Assembly (NCBI GenBank): GCA_905234645.1
Contig: CAJOIS010000004.1
Coordinates: 49,656 to 113,655 of the forward strand
DNA length: 64,000 nucleotides
DNA from: an uncultured Bacteroidales bacterium
GTDB lineage: Bacteria; Bacteroidota; Bacteroidia; Bacteroidales; F082
Direction: 5' to 3'
Shown: positions 50,107 through 59,224 of the stretch, piece by piece
Position numbering within the stretch: position 1 is the stretch's first letter
Layout of the letters: every line of letters begins with the position of its first letter
Translations under genes and position numbers: made by a program
The notes under the pieces: model-generated
What the model was told of the DNA's origin: nothing
What the model saw: the letters and a program-made list of their open reading frames with translations, nothing else
The model's database searches: none

Positions 50107-50150
50107 GATTTTGGCTCGATTTTGGCTCGATTTTGGCTCGATTTTGGCTC
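50107..50150 (+). repeat. 11-bp tandem repeat GATTTTGGCTC
   Basis: Four exact consecutive copies of GATTTTGGCTC (50107-50150), followed by a partial unit, with a fifth copy at 50241-50251 and a variant GATTTGGCGAG next to it. All are in the 201-base spacer between the AlbA gene and the DUF2357 gene. The unit is one helical turn long and not a multiple of 3. Confidence 0.9.
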
Positions 50151-50298
50151 GATTTTAATTGTAATCATTTAAGAATCATATAAATAAGTTCGATTGAACA
50201 TAAAACGGACATAATTTAGGTATTAGGTATGATTTAGACGGATTTTGGCTCGATTTGGCGAGTTTTAGGTAAATCCAACACAAAAACAGCATATTAAA

Positions 50299-52614
50299 AT
50301 GGCGGATTATCTCGAAATACAAGTTGCTAATGGAAAGAACGATCTAACACTGATCGTATATCCGCAATCCTCAAAAGCCAAAGTCTTTGAGGAAAACGAC
50401 CTGTCTTCTGGTGAATCGAGATGGCAATTGGTGGAGGGAGAAGAATACGAATATGAATTTACCCCAAACGGTTATGCTTTTAAAGAGCACGAACTTGTCA
50501 ACCCTTCAAAAAGCAACGCATCAAGAGGTCTAATAAAAACAGGTGTTTATATTGGTTGTGTGACATTAAAGATCGTTGATGCCGCAAAAAACGAAATCGG
50601 CGAAGTCGAATTTGAGGTTCGTTCCGTAAAAGTGGACTACAGAACCGATTATAAGACCATGCTTCACGACATTACCCGTCATTTTACGGAGTTGGTGATG
50701 ATGCAAGGTGCTCCAGTAACCCAACGATTTGAAGTCAATCCCGATGAAGACAGCCGTACACTCTACCAACAGTTTGCTTTCATGAAATCGTTGATTGACA
50801 GTGAAGAATTTGAAGACGCCTTGAACAAAATCCTGTACAATCCCATCCGTAAATGGACGGGCACAATGATAGAAAAAGACATTTGTTCCGTTAAACGATT
50901 AGGGAGACATGAGTTGAGGCAGGTTGCTTCAAGCAATAACAGGATACCATTGGATGAGAGAAGCCGCATTGATGTAAACCTGCCAAGTGTACCGAGGAGA
51001 ATCACTATTCCCTATAAAAAAGACACCGTTGATGTTGCCGAAAACCAATTCGTAAAGTTCGTTCTGCTTTCATTCTCATCATTTTGCAGTGTCATACAGC
51101 AATGCAAAAACGCAACCCAAAGACTGAAAAACGAAGCCGAACTGACAAACAACAAATTGGCTGCCCTCTTAAACAACAACTTTTTCCGTGAAATCTCCAA
51201 TCTACAGATAGCCTCGCTCAACAGTCCAGCTTTACAACGCAAAGAAGGTTACCGGGAAGTACTGCAAGCATGGATGATGTCAAAACTGGCTGCACAGATC
51301 ACTTGGAAAGGTGGCGATAACGTGTATAACGTTGGAAAAAGAAATGTCGCGGCATTATACGAGTATTGGGTGTTTTTCAAGCTATTGGATATCGTTAAAA
51401 ACACCTTCCAACTTGAGCAGCCCAAATCGGCCGAAGAAAAACTTGTCAAAACCGACAAGGACAACATCAACTTGGACTTGCGGCAAGGACACATGAAAAT
51501 GATAGGTGGGGTTTACAGAACTCCCACACGAACATTAAAGGTGCGATTGTATTACAACAGGACTTTCAGCAAGTCGAAAGCCATCGAAGAAAGCGGTTCG
51601 TGGACGACGGCCATGCGTCCAGATTACACTTTGTCAATATGGCCAGGAAACATCGAAGAAAAAGAAGCTGAGGAGCAAGATTTGATTATCCATATTCACT
51701 TTGATGCCAAATACAAGCTGCACAAAATCATCCTTGACGAACAAAAAGCCGAGGAACATTTTGATTACGAGGATGATGACGCTCTTTCCGAAGAAGAGAT
51801 GTTGATGAACCAAGAAAAAGCCGAGGAAGAAAAAGGCATTTACAAACGTGTGGACTTGTTGAAAATGCATGCTTATAAGGATGCCATCCGACGAACCAGC
51901 GGAGCATACATTATTTATCCCGGGACTGAACATAAAAAGTTAAAAGGTTTCCATGAGATTCTGCCTGGATTAGGAGCATTTTGCCTCAATCCCAATAGCG
52001 TTGAAAACGACTCGAAGGAATTGGAGTCGTTCTTGCAAGACATTGTTGAACACATGCTCAACAGAACCTCTCAGCGAGAAAGGATCGCATATCACACATA
52101 CGAAACTTACAAGAATGAACCACTTGTAGTACGTGAATCCTTGCCTGAACCTTATGGGGAAAAACGCGATTTGATACCGGAAGAGACCTTTGTGTTATTG
52201 GGTTCATACAAAGACGAGAATCATCTTCAATGGATACTCAACAATGGCATTTACAATTTGCGTACAGGCACCAAAAACGGCTCTGTACACTTGAAACAAG
52301 AAATCACCTCTGCAAAATACTTATTATTGCATAAAGGCGACAAGCAACTCTTCATCAAATTGAGCGACCAAGGACCAAGGATGATGCCAAAAGAGGATTT
52401 GGAGGAGAAACCATACCGCCATTTGTATTCGCCTTCTTTACCCTATTATGTGGTATTCGATTTGGATGTAATGGGAACGGAAGATGAATTTAAAAATGTC
52501 AAATGGGACATTAAACAAATGATCAGTGATGGAGTTCTTGGCAAAGGCCGTTCAAGTGCTGAGCCAAAAGGTATTTCTATGGTTGAACTGATGAAATATG
52601 TTATCCACAACTAA
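50299..52614 (+). CDS. DUF2357 protein with PD-(D/E)XK nuclease domain (McrC-position nuclease)
   Basis: 771 residues. The N-terminal DUF2357 region (about 60-300: VEFEVRSVKVDYRTDYKTMLHDI, PVTQRFEVNPDED) is followed by a helical domain and a C-terminal restriction-like nuclease with acidic residues RPDYTLSIW and HIHFDAKYK, the latter fitting the (D/E)xK motif. In related LlaJI and BsuMI systems this protein is the cleavage subunit driven by the McrB AAA motor. The start follows the 11-bp repeat spacer. Cytoplasmic; assignment to the McrB partner is by homology of context. Confidence 0.85.
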   Translation: MADYLEIQVANGKNDLTLIVYPQSSKAKVFEENDLSSGESRWQLVEGEEYEYEFTPNGYAFKEHELVNPSKSNASRGLIKTGVYIGCVTLKIVDAAKNEIGEVEFEVRSVKVDYRTDYKTMLHDITRHFTELVMMQGAPVTQRFEVNPDEDSRTLYQQFAFMKSLIDSEEFEDALNKILYNPIRKWTGTMIEKDICSVKRLGRHELRQVASSNNRIPLDERSRIDVNLPSVPRRITIPYKKDTVDVAENQFVKFVLLSFSSFCSVIQQCKNATQRLKNEAELTNNKLAALLNNNFFREISNLQIASLNSPALQRKEGYREVLQAWMMSKLAAQITWKGGDNVYNVGKRNVAALYEYWVFFKLLDIVKNTFQLEQPKSAEEKLVKTDKDNINLDLRQGHMKMIGGVYRTPTRTLKVRLYYNRTFSKSKAIEESGSWTTAMRPDYTLSIWPGNIEEKEAEEQDLIIHIHFDAKYKLHKIILDEQKAEEHFDYEDDDALSEEEMLMNQEKAEEEKGIYKRVDLLKMHAYKDAIRRTSGAYIIYPGTEHKKLKGFHEILPGLGAFCLNPNSVENDSKELESFLQDIVEHMLNRTSQRERIAYHTYETYKNEPLVVRESLPEPYGEKRDLIPEETFVLLGSYKDENHLQWILNNGIYNLRTGTKNGSVHLKQEITSAKYLLLHKGDKQLFIKLSDQGPRMMPKEDLEEKPYRHLYSPSLPYYVVFDLDVMGTEDEFKNVKWDIKQMISDGVLGKGRSSAEPKGISMVELMKYVIHN

Positions 52615-52692
52615 CCATAATTGCCTCATGTCTCACCTCCAATCCATCCCAGCAGTTACCTTCCTCATTTCGCGTTGGCTATCCATTAAACA

Positions 52693-53535
52693 TCACTTAC
52701 CAAACACTTTTTTGAAAAACTCCACCGTCCCGGCAACGACTTGCTTGCGGCGACGGGTGATGGTGTGGTTTTCGCCCTCCACCACTTTCAGGGTGGCATG
52801 GGAGCCGTATGCCTCAAGGTAGCGTTCGCTGCACCACATCGGGACGATGCCGTCGCGGTCGCCGTGGAGGAGGAGCACAGGACCTTGGTAGGCTGCCGCA
52901 GTGCCATAGATGTCGAGCTGCTGCGTGGTGACGAGATACTCACGCCCCAACTTATAGATACCCCAACAGCGGATGTATTCCGGCGGGTCCTTGGGGTCGA
53001 ATGTTGCATTAAAGAACTTACCTCCTTGACAGGCTTCTTTAATGACAGATCCCGGAGCAATCAACACCACTCCTGACGGAACCGTGCTTTCATTAGCCAG
53101 ACGTCCCGCTGCCATCGAGGCGATGACACCACCTTGCGAGTGGCCCAACAAACCCACGCCATTCACATACGACAAACCCTGCACATAGTCCCAAACAGCG
53201 CGCGCATCAGCCAGTTCTTTCTCGATGGTCATGTCCTGCTTGCGGCCATCGCTTTTGCCGTGTCCGTCGAAGTCGAAACGGATGGAGGCAATGCCCGCTT
53301 CGGCAAGACCTTTTGCAAGCTGCGGCATAGGGCCATAATCCTTGCTGGAAAAGATGCCATGCATCAGGATCACCATCGGACACTGGTTGGTCGTCGTGTC
53401 AAATCCTTCGGGCAAGGTGATTTTATAGGCAATCTTACCTTCAGGGCCGCGAATGATAGTTTTTTGTGCTTGGCAACCAGTCAGAAACGCCAAGCCAAGT
53501 ATTGTCAGAAATAAATAATTAACAAATTGTCTCAT
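52693..53535 (-). CDS. exported alpha/beta hydrolase lipoprotein
   Basis: 280 residues. The lipoprotein signal ends in LTGCQAQK. The alpha/beta hydrolase fold has LMHGIFSSKDYGPM (oxyanion), RFDFDGHGKSDG, the nucleophile elbow GLLGHSQGGVIASMA (Ser), LLHGDRDGIVP (Asp) and EGENHTIT (His). Probably a serine esterase or peptidase in the periplasm; substrate unknown. The start at 53535 is chosen for the signal peptide; the frame extends upstream over the divergent promoter region. Confidence 0.85.
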   Translation of the reverse strand: MRQFVNYLFLTILGLAFLTGCQAQKTIIRGPEGKIAYKITLPEGFDTTTNQCPMVILMHGIFSSKDYGPMPQLAKGLAEAGIASIRFDFDGHGKSDGRKQDMTIEKELADARAVWDYVQGLSYVNGVGLLGHSQGGVIASMAAGRLANESTVPSGVVLIAPGSVIKEACQGGKFFNATFDPKDPPEYIRCWGIYKLGREYLVTTQQLDIYGTAAAYQGPVLLLHGDRDGIVPMWCSERYLEAYGSHATLKVVEGENHTITRRRKQVVAGTVEFFKKVFGK

Positions 53536-53600
53536 AAACAGATAACACTGATTTTTGTGCTTTATTGTATAGAACAAATGGTCAATGAATGGAATATTTG

Positions 53601-53608
53601 TACATTTG
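53601..53608 (+). promoter_or_regulatory. -7 element before the HAD gene
   Basis: TACATTTG, 27 bases before the ATG at 53636. Confidence 0.5.
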
Positions 53609-53635
53609 CGGTGTAAAGCATTGTTTCTTGAAGCC

Positions 53636-54283
53636 ATGAACCCCAAACTCGTCATCTTCGACCTCGACGGCACCCTGCTCGACACCATCGACGACCTCGG
53701 CGCGGCAGTAAACCACGCCATGCAGCTGAGAGGCTTCCCACTGCATAACCGCGACGAATACATGAGGATGGTCGGCCACGGCGCCCGCAATCTCATGCGA
53801 CAGGCCCTGCCCGAAGGCCATAAAGACGACGACATGGTGGAGGCCGCCTATAACGACTTCAAGGCTTACTACACCGACCATATCGACGTACACACCCAAC
53901 CCTTCCCCGGGATACAAGACCTCATGACCACACTACATCAAGAAGGCGTGATGCTGGCCGTGGCCTCCAATAAGTTCCAAGAGGGAACGGAACACCTTAT
54001 TAAAGAGTTCTTCCCAAACATCACCTTTGTGGCAGTCTTGGGCAATCGTCCCAACTGCCCGCTCAAACCCAGCTCGGAGATTGTCGGAAAGGTGCTACGC
54101 AAAGCAGGTGTCAAGAAAGAAGAAGCTGTCATGGTCGGCGACTCTGACACCGATATGGAGACCGCCGCCAACGGCGGCATCGAAGGCATCGCCGTCGGAT
54201 GGGGGTATCGTAATATGAATGAAGTCATTGGATTGAACGTCGCAAATTCAGCCGACGAACTGCTGAAAATGCTCCACTCCTGA
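53636..54283 (+). CDS. HAD-superfamily phosphatase (phosphoglycolate phosphatase-like)
   Basis: 215 residues with all HAD motifs: nucleophile FDLDGTLLDT (Asp11), the alpha-helical cap, motif II VASNK, motif III Lys near PLKPSSEIV and motif IV VGDSDTDMETAANGG. The cap resembles Gph/phosphoglycolate phosphatase, but specificity cannot be set by sequence alone. The start at 53636 follows the -7 element. It converges with the 54289 gene with only 5 bases between stops. Confidence 0.88.
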   Translation: MNPKLVIFDLDGTLLDTIDDLGAAVNHAMQLRGFPLHNRDEYMRMVGHGARNLMRQALPEGHKDDDMVEAAYNDFKAYYTDHIDVHTQPFPGIQDLMTTLHQEGVMLAVASNKFQEGTEHLIKEFFPNITFVAVLGNRPNCPLKPSSEIVGKVLRKAGVKKEEAVMVGDSDTDMETAANGGIEGIAVGWGYRNMNEVIGLNVANSADELLKMLHS

Positions 54284-54288
54284 CCGAA

Positions 54289-55365
54289 TTAATGAGCCAC
54301 CTTTAACGGGCGCCATTCCACTACGGGATCGTATGAGTCACCAAACGAATCAAGGATGGTCTGGCCTTCCTCCTCGGTGAGCGGTTCCTCATTCATGGAA
54401 TAGCTGTCCACCATGTCTTCCAGCTCGAAATCGTAGTTTCGCATGTCAGCAAACTCCAATTCAGGAGCGCTATTCTTCAGCTTGGTATAACGAGCGTAGA
54501 AACAACCTGTCCCACAGCCACCGGCATCGCCAACAACGCCTTTGTAAAATATCAAGTGACGCTTAAAGTCCTTGCCCGCAGCGAGGGTAACCCCGCCTTC
54601 CACTATAGACAGCACGGCTTGATACTCCTCATCATCTGTGCTCAGCCACAGCTCCGGCTCGCCGTCCTCGTCGATATCGATCAAGGCATATTTGCTGAAA
54701 TCACCCATTTCATAGGTCATATAGTTATCGTTGAACGTTTCCATGACCCCATCCAGCCCACTGAACTCGGTCTTAGGATTACATGGCTTCATGCCGTCCC
54801 AACTGTACACATGCCGCAGCGCCTCCCACCAATTAAAGAAATATTCATTCACAATCAATTCATCGCCTTCTTGAGGAAGGGTGTAATCCACCTCCACATT
54901 CTTAAACGAAGGAGTGAACAGGTTGGCCAAGCCAGCCTCAGGCGTCAACGTACCCTTCGAGGGGTCGTAGTCGTAGAAAGCCAAGAACGACTTCACGGCA
55001 GAAGAGGGTTGGGAGAAAGTGATGCCAAAAAGCTGATGGCTGTCGGAACGCTGCCACACGTGGGCCGACATGCTCTCCGCATCGCGGTCGTCGCTACCCT
55101 CGGCAAAGCTCATATAGTTGTTTCCCTGGTCATAGATGGAAATGTATTGCTGTTGGTCTTCAGGGAGTTCCAAATCCTTCAGCAGCATCGCGACGGAGTT
55201 GGTCGGCCATTGTTTTTGAAAAGCCATGACCATGTCCTTGACCTCCGCGTTTTTCACCCCTTTGATGGGCGCGGTCTGCCACGACGCGTTCACCTGGTCA
55301 ATCGTCATGATGGGCTTGTCGCTTTCCTTGCAGGAAAACAGCATCAGACAAAGGATGCCAAACAT
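54289..55365 (-). CDS. lipoprotein of unknown function
   Basis: 358-residue lipoprotein (MFGILCLMLFSCKESD). No family recognised. The mature part is rich in short beta segments (WHVGGDSPAEPPV-like patterns are absent; it reads DGEPELWLSTDDEEYQAVLSIVEGG and FYKGVVGDAGGCGTGCFYARY). The start at 55365 is supported by a minus-strand TATTTTTG at 55399-55406, 33 bases upstream; an ATG at 55458 would lie before it. Confidence 0.6.
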   Translation of the reverse strand: MFGILCLMLFSCKESDKPIMTIDQVNASWQTAPIKGVKNAEVKDMVMAFQKQWPTNSVAMLLKDLELPEDQQQYISIYDQGNNYMSFAEGSDDRDAESMSAHVWQRSDSHQLFGITFSQPSSAVKSFLAFYDYDPSKGTLTPEAGLANLFTPSFKNVEVDYTLPQEGDELIVNEYFFNWWEALRHVYSWDGMKPCNPKTEFSGLDGVMETFNDNYMTYEMGDFSKYALIDIDEDGEPELWLSTDDEEYQAVLSIVEGGVTLAAGKDFKRHLIFYKGVVGDAGGCGTGCFYARYTKLKNSAPELEFADMRNYDFELEDMVDSYSMNEEPLTEEEGQTILDSFGDSYDPVVEWRPLKVAH

Positions 55366-55398
55366 TTTTTCATACGTCAATAGGTTTGGTTGATGGAG

Positions 55399-55445
55399 CA
55401 AAAATACAAAAAATGGGCTCTCAAAATAGAAATACCGTATCTTTG
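55399..55445. promoter_or_regulatory. divergent promoter pair (lipoprotein / vsr)
   Basis: Minus-strand TATTTTTG (55399-55406) and plus-strand TATCTTTG (55438-55445), the latter 18 bases before the vsr ATG. Confidence 0.5.
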
Positions 55446-55463
55446 TATTTGATTTCAATCACT

Positions 55464-55997
55464 ATGACCGACCGCCTCACACCCGAACAACGTCACCGCG
55501 TGATGTCGCGCATCCACGGCAAAGGCACCAAGCCCGAGCTGAAGGTGCGACAATGGCTGTGGCAGCACGGCTATCGCTACCGCCTCAACGTGAAGAGCGT
55601 GCCGGGCAAGCCCGACATCGTCATGCGGCGGTATCGCACGGCCATTTTCGTCAATGGGTGTTTCTGGCACGGTCATCATGTAGAAACGCAAAATATTGCA
55701 TCTTTACAGATTGTCAATTCATCATGCTGTAAGATTCCGCAGACGAATCGGGATTTTTGGGTGAACAAAATCAAAAGAAACCAAGAACGCGACCAGCAGA
55801 ACTATCAGGTGCTGCACGACAACGGCTGGCAGGTTATCGTGATATGGGAGTGCCAATTGACGCCCAAACTGATTGAGGAGACGATGCTCCGCGTGGAACT
55901 GCTGCTCAACGAGCATTTCCTAGCCTTGCACCAACCGAAGATGGTGCCATATGTGCAAGAGCATGACTTGCCGATGGCAGCGGAAACACATTTCTGA
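55464..55997 (+). CDS. vsr: DNA mismatch endonuclease Vsr
   Basis: Very-short-patch repair endonuclease that nicks at T:G mismatches left by deamination of 5-methylcytosine. 177 residues: RMSRIHGKGTKPELKVRQWLWQHGYRYRLNVKSVPGKPDIVMRRYRTAIFVNGCFWHGH. The catalytic Asp51 aligns with E. coli Vsr Asp51. A short insertion (VETQNIASLQIVNSSCC) precedes KIPQTNRDFWVNKIKRNQERD. It sits 9.7 kb from the only cytosine methyltransferase in the window, so a link is possible but not shown. Confidence 0.93.
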   Translation: MTDRLTPEQRHRVMSRIHGKGTKPELKVRQWLWQHGYRYRLNVKSVPGKPDIVMRRYRTAIFVNGCFWHGHHVETQNIASLQIVNSSCCKIPQTNRDFWVNKIKRNQERDQQNYQVLHDNGWQVIVIWECQLTPKLIEETMLRVELLLNEHFLALHQPKMVPYVQEHDLPMAAETHF

Positions 55998-56010
55998 CAA
56001 CAATAAGTCC

Positions 56011-56859
56011 TTAGATCAGCATCCGAGTCTTTTTCTTATATTCTGCATAACCAGGCTTATTCTGGAGCTGACGCCGTTCCATCATGGGAATGCTGACGAA
56101 AAGAAAGAGCACGGTCATAGCCACAGGGCCCAACATGAGCCAGTCAATGCCTCGCAATGAGGCGTATAGCATCCATACACCCCACCACATCGTAATCTCG
56201 CCGAAATAGTTGGGATGGCGACCATGTTTCCATAGGCCAGTGTCGCAATACTGCCCGGGATGTGATTCACGGAAACGATGTATTTGTGTGTCGGCAACCA
56301 GCTGGATGGTAGCCGCTGTAAGGCAAATGGCAAACCCGAGCCATGTAATAATATTGACAGAAGCAGTCCCTTCAAACAAACCGAATCCAGGCAGCATGGC
56401 TACAAACACTAAAACGGTCGGCATCATGTTCAAACCAAAGAAGTTGGTAATGTGGAATAGAAATGACGATTGTGTTTCACGATAACGGGTGTAACGCCAA
56501 TCTTCGTGAGATAATCCTTTAAACGTGTATGCCCAATTGACAGTCAAACGAATGCCCCAATACCAAATGGCGATGAGCAACAAGATGACGGGTAAAGTAA
56601 AAACCGACTTGTAAATAGCCCAGATAGTAAACATGATAGGGGGCGCCACACTCCAATAAGGATCATAAACCGACACGTTCCTGAAAACGAGCCCGAAGAA
56701 CCACACAACGACGGTGGCTACCACATCTGCGACAAACAATGCCCCAAGCTCATACATAGCACCTTTCAGACTATTGAATACCATGTAACCAACGAAAACT
56801 GCAATCAGATAAACGATGGCGATGATGGCGATGCTTGCCGTTTTAGTTTTATGTTGCAT
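56011..56859 (-). CDS. DUF1295 (steroid 5-alpha-reductase-like) membrane protein
   Basis: 282-residue integral membrane protein with about seven helices. Family markers are VFRNVSVYDPYWSVAPPIMF, RLTVNWAYTFKGLSHEDWRY, GLWKHGRHPNYFGEITMWWGVWMLY and PMMERRQLQNKPGYAEYKKKTRMLI. The C-terminal H-RHPNY-GE motif is the reductase/methyltransferase-like NAD(P)H or SAM-binding hallmark. It probably reduces a lipid substrate. It converges with vsr with a 13-base gap. Confidence 0.85.
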   Translation of the reverse strand: MQHKTKTASIAIIAIVYLIAVFVGYMVFNSLKGAMYELGALFVADVVATVVVWFFGLVFRNVSVYDPYWSVAPPIMFTIWAIYKSVFTLPVILLLIAIWYWGIRLTVNWAYTFKGLSHEDWRYTRYRETQSSFLFHITNFFGLNMMPTVLVFVAMLPGFGLFEGTASVNIITWLGFAICLTAATIQLVADTQIHRFRESHPGQYCDTGLWKHGRHPNYFGEITMWWGVWMLYASLRGIDWLMLGPVAMTVLFLFVSIPMMERRQLQNKPGYAEYKKKTRMLI

Positions 56860-56872
56860 TTTTTTTGGAGTT

Positions 56873-59101
56873 TTATTTCATAATAAATTCTATCGTTCCA
56901 CCTTCCATGATTTGTTGATGGGTGATGGTATAGTCTTTAACAGGTTTGCCGTTCAGCTTCACGCTCTTGACATAAATGCGCTCAGGCGTTTTGTTGGGCG
57001 CGCTAATGACAAAGTTCTTGCCGTTCTCAAGATGCAAAGTAGCTTTGGTGAACAAGGGCGTACCGATGACATATTCTGCACTGCCGGCATGGAAAGGATA
57101 GAAGCCCAAAGCAGAGAAGATGTACCAAGCCGACATTTGGCCGCAGTCGTCGTTGCCGGCATAGCCGCAAGGCGTGGCGCGGTAGAACTCGCTCCTCACC
57201 TGCTCCACTAGCTCTTGGGTACGCTCGGGTTTGCCTGCAAAGTTGTAAAAATAAACAGTGTGGTGGCTGGGCTCGTTGCCGTGTGCATATTGACCAATGA
57301 AACCACTGGCGTTACCATTAACCTCGCCGCTGGTAGCAGTGAGGCTGAAGTTCTCGTCGAGTTTCTTGAGGAAGCCTTTCTTGCCGCCAAAGAGGTCGAT
57401 GAGCCCCTGTGGGTCTTGTGGCACAAACCACATGTACTGCCAAGCGTTCCCTTCCACAAAACAGGGTTGTTCGTATGATAGTGGGTCAAAGCCTTCCATC
57501 CAGTTTCCGTTTTCGTCCTTCGGACGGAAGAAGCCCGTCTCAGGGTCAAAGAGGTTCTTGTAGAACATGCTGCGACGATAGAAACGCTCGTAGTCTTCGG
57601 TTTTGCCCAATTTCTTGGCTACTAACGCCACACAAGCATCGTCAAAACTTTGCTCCATAGTGATGCTGACGCTCTCGTCTTGCAAAGTCTGGGGCAGGTA
57701 GCCGTACTGCTCCCATATCTCAAAAGGCGAGTTGTAGTGGCTTCGCGTGCTACTCTCCACCATCGCTTTATAGGTTTCTTCAACATCGATGCCTGGAATC
57801 TCTGCGAGGATGGCATCGGCGAGCACGGGGATGGCGTGGTTGCCAATCATACAGTAGTTGTCCTGTCCCCAGAGGTCCCAGATGGGTAGGTAGCCGTAGG
57901 TCTGGTGGTGCAAAACCATGTCGCGGACAAACTGTGCGGCGATGTCGGGCGCGATGAGCGTGTAAAGTGGATGCGCAGCACGGAAGGTGTCCCACAAGCT
58001 AAAGGTGCTGTGGTAAATCTGTCCTTTAGGCATCTGCTTGATTTCGAAGTTGGTAGTCATATAACGACCATCCACATCGCTCATCGTGTTGGGTTGCATC
58101 AAAACGTGGTAAAGGCCAGTATAGAAAATGGTCTTCTGCTCATCGGTACCTTCGACATCGATGCGGCTCAATTCACGTTGCCAAGCATCGTGGGCAGCCT
58201 TCACATAGTCATCGAAATGCCAACTCTTGGCCTCGGCTTGCATATTCTGCCTTGCTCCTTCATTGTCGACAGGTGAAATAGCGACCTTTACAATCAGTTC
58301 TTGACCATCAGCAGGATCAAAACTCAGTGCCGCACGCAGCGTGCGACCGTTAACCACATCGCTGTCGCCTACATTGAGGCCACCATTCATCAGCAGATGT
58401 TGGTTGAACGGCCTCGAAAACTCGGCGCGGAAATACACCTTGCGGAGTTTTGCCCAACCGCAAACAACACGATAGCCTTCGATGGTGTGTTCGTCAACAA
58501 GGCGGATTTGAGCCTGGATGATATCATAATAACGGCGACCTGAATAATACGCATCGCCGCGATAAGTCATTCTGTCGAGGTCAAGGACAACAACCTGGGA
58601 TTTCCCTTGGGGGAAGGTATAGCGATGGATGCCCGTCCGCGTGGTCGCAGAGAGTTCCACATTCACACCGCTTTCCTGCAACAACACCTGATAGTATCCC
58701 GGACGAGCCGATTCCTTGTCATGGCTATAATGCTGACCAAAATCGGCGGCTTTGAGTTGTTCGGGTGTCACAGCAGCACAAAGAGGCATCAAGCTCACAT
58801 CAATGAGGTCGGTGCAGCCCGTACCACTGAGGTGGGTATGCGTGAAGCCATAGATGATGTCCTTGTTGTAGTCATAGCCCGAGCAAGGATCCCAAGTGAC
58901 CATTTGCTCCGTCTCGGGACTCAGTTGCACCATGCCTTGCGGCATCGTGGCACCCGGGAAGGTGCTGCCGCTGAGGGCACCCGTTTCGTCGGTCTGCGTG
59001 CCGATGAAAGGATTGACATAAAGGGTGTAGTCGTTTGCGTTTTGGGCGCTTAGGAATAGGGGCAGCAGCAGGAGGACTGCCAGAAAGTAAGTGTGTTTCA
59101 T
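56873..59101 (-). CDS. GH92-family alpha-mannosidase
   Basis: 742-residue secreted exo-alpha-mannosidase (calcium-dependent GH92) that trims mannose from host or fungal N-glycans. Signal peptide MKHTYFLAVLLLLPLFLSAQ. An N-terminal beta sandwich is followed by the (alpha/alpha)6 barrel with catalytic and Ca-binding motifs FVEGNAWQYMWFVPQD, GNEPSHHTVY and GNDDCGQMSAWYIFSALGFYP. The start at 59101 is selected because it gives a proper signal; the frame reads upstream without hydrophobic start. Suggests growth on glycoproteins. Confidence 0.93.
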   Translation of the reverse strand: MKHTYFLAVLLLLPLFLSAQNANDYTLYVNPFIGTQTDETGALSGSTFPGATMPQGMVQLSPETEQMVTWDPCSGYDYNKDIIYGFTHTHLSGTGCTDLIDVSLMPLCAAVTPEQLKAADFGQHYSHDKESARPGYYQVLLQESGVNVELSATTRTGIHRYTFPQGKSQVVVLDLDRMTYRGDAYYSGRRYYDIIQAQIRLVDEHTIEGYRVVCGWAKLRKVYFRAEFSRPFNQHLLMNGGLNVGDSDVVNGRTLRAALSFDPADGQELIVKVAISPVDNEGARQNMQAEAKSWHFDDYVKAAHDAWQRELSRIDVEGTDEQKTIFYTGLYHVLMQPNTMSDVDGRYMTTNFEIKQMPKGQIYHSTFSLWDTFRAAHPLYTLIAPDIAAQFVRDMVLHHQTYGYLPIWDLWGQDNYCMIGNHAIPVLADAILAEIPGIDVEETYKAMVESSTRSHYNSPFEIWEQYGYLPQTLQDESVSITMEQSFDDACVALVAKKLGKTEDYERFYRRSMFYKNLFDPETGFFRPKDENGNWMEGFDPLSYEQPCFVEGNAWQYMWFVPQDPQGLIDLFGGKKGFLKKLDENFSLTATSGEVNGNASGFIGQYAHGNEPSHHTVYFYNFAGKPERTQELVEQVRSEFYRATPCGYAGNDDCGQMSAWYIFSALGFYPFHAGSAEYVIGTPLFTKATLHLENGKNFVISAPNKTPERIYVKSVKLNGKPVKDYTITHQQIMEGGTIEFIMK

Positions 59102-59224
59102 TTGCTTTTGTATTTCTGGACAAAAGTAGCATTTCGTACAACAAAACACAATACTTTCTTCACCAAAACAAAACATTTCTTATCTTTGCCACTTCAAATT
59201 TTCAATTATCATACTTCACATCTT

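Noticed and set aside
50107..50150. Tandem 11-bp units as a CRISPR or replication-origin iteron array
   Set aside because: There are no spacers between units, no replication initiator gene and no AT-rich origin features; a slippage or operator role is more plausible.
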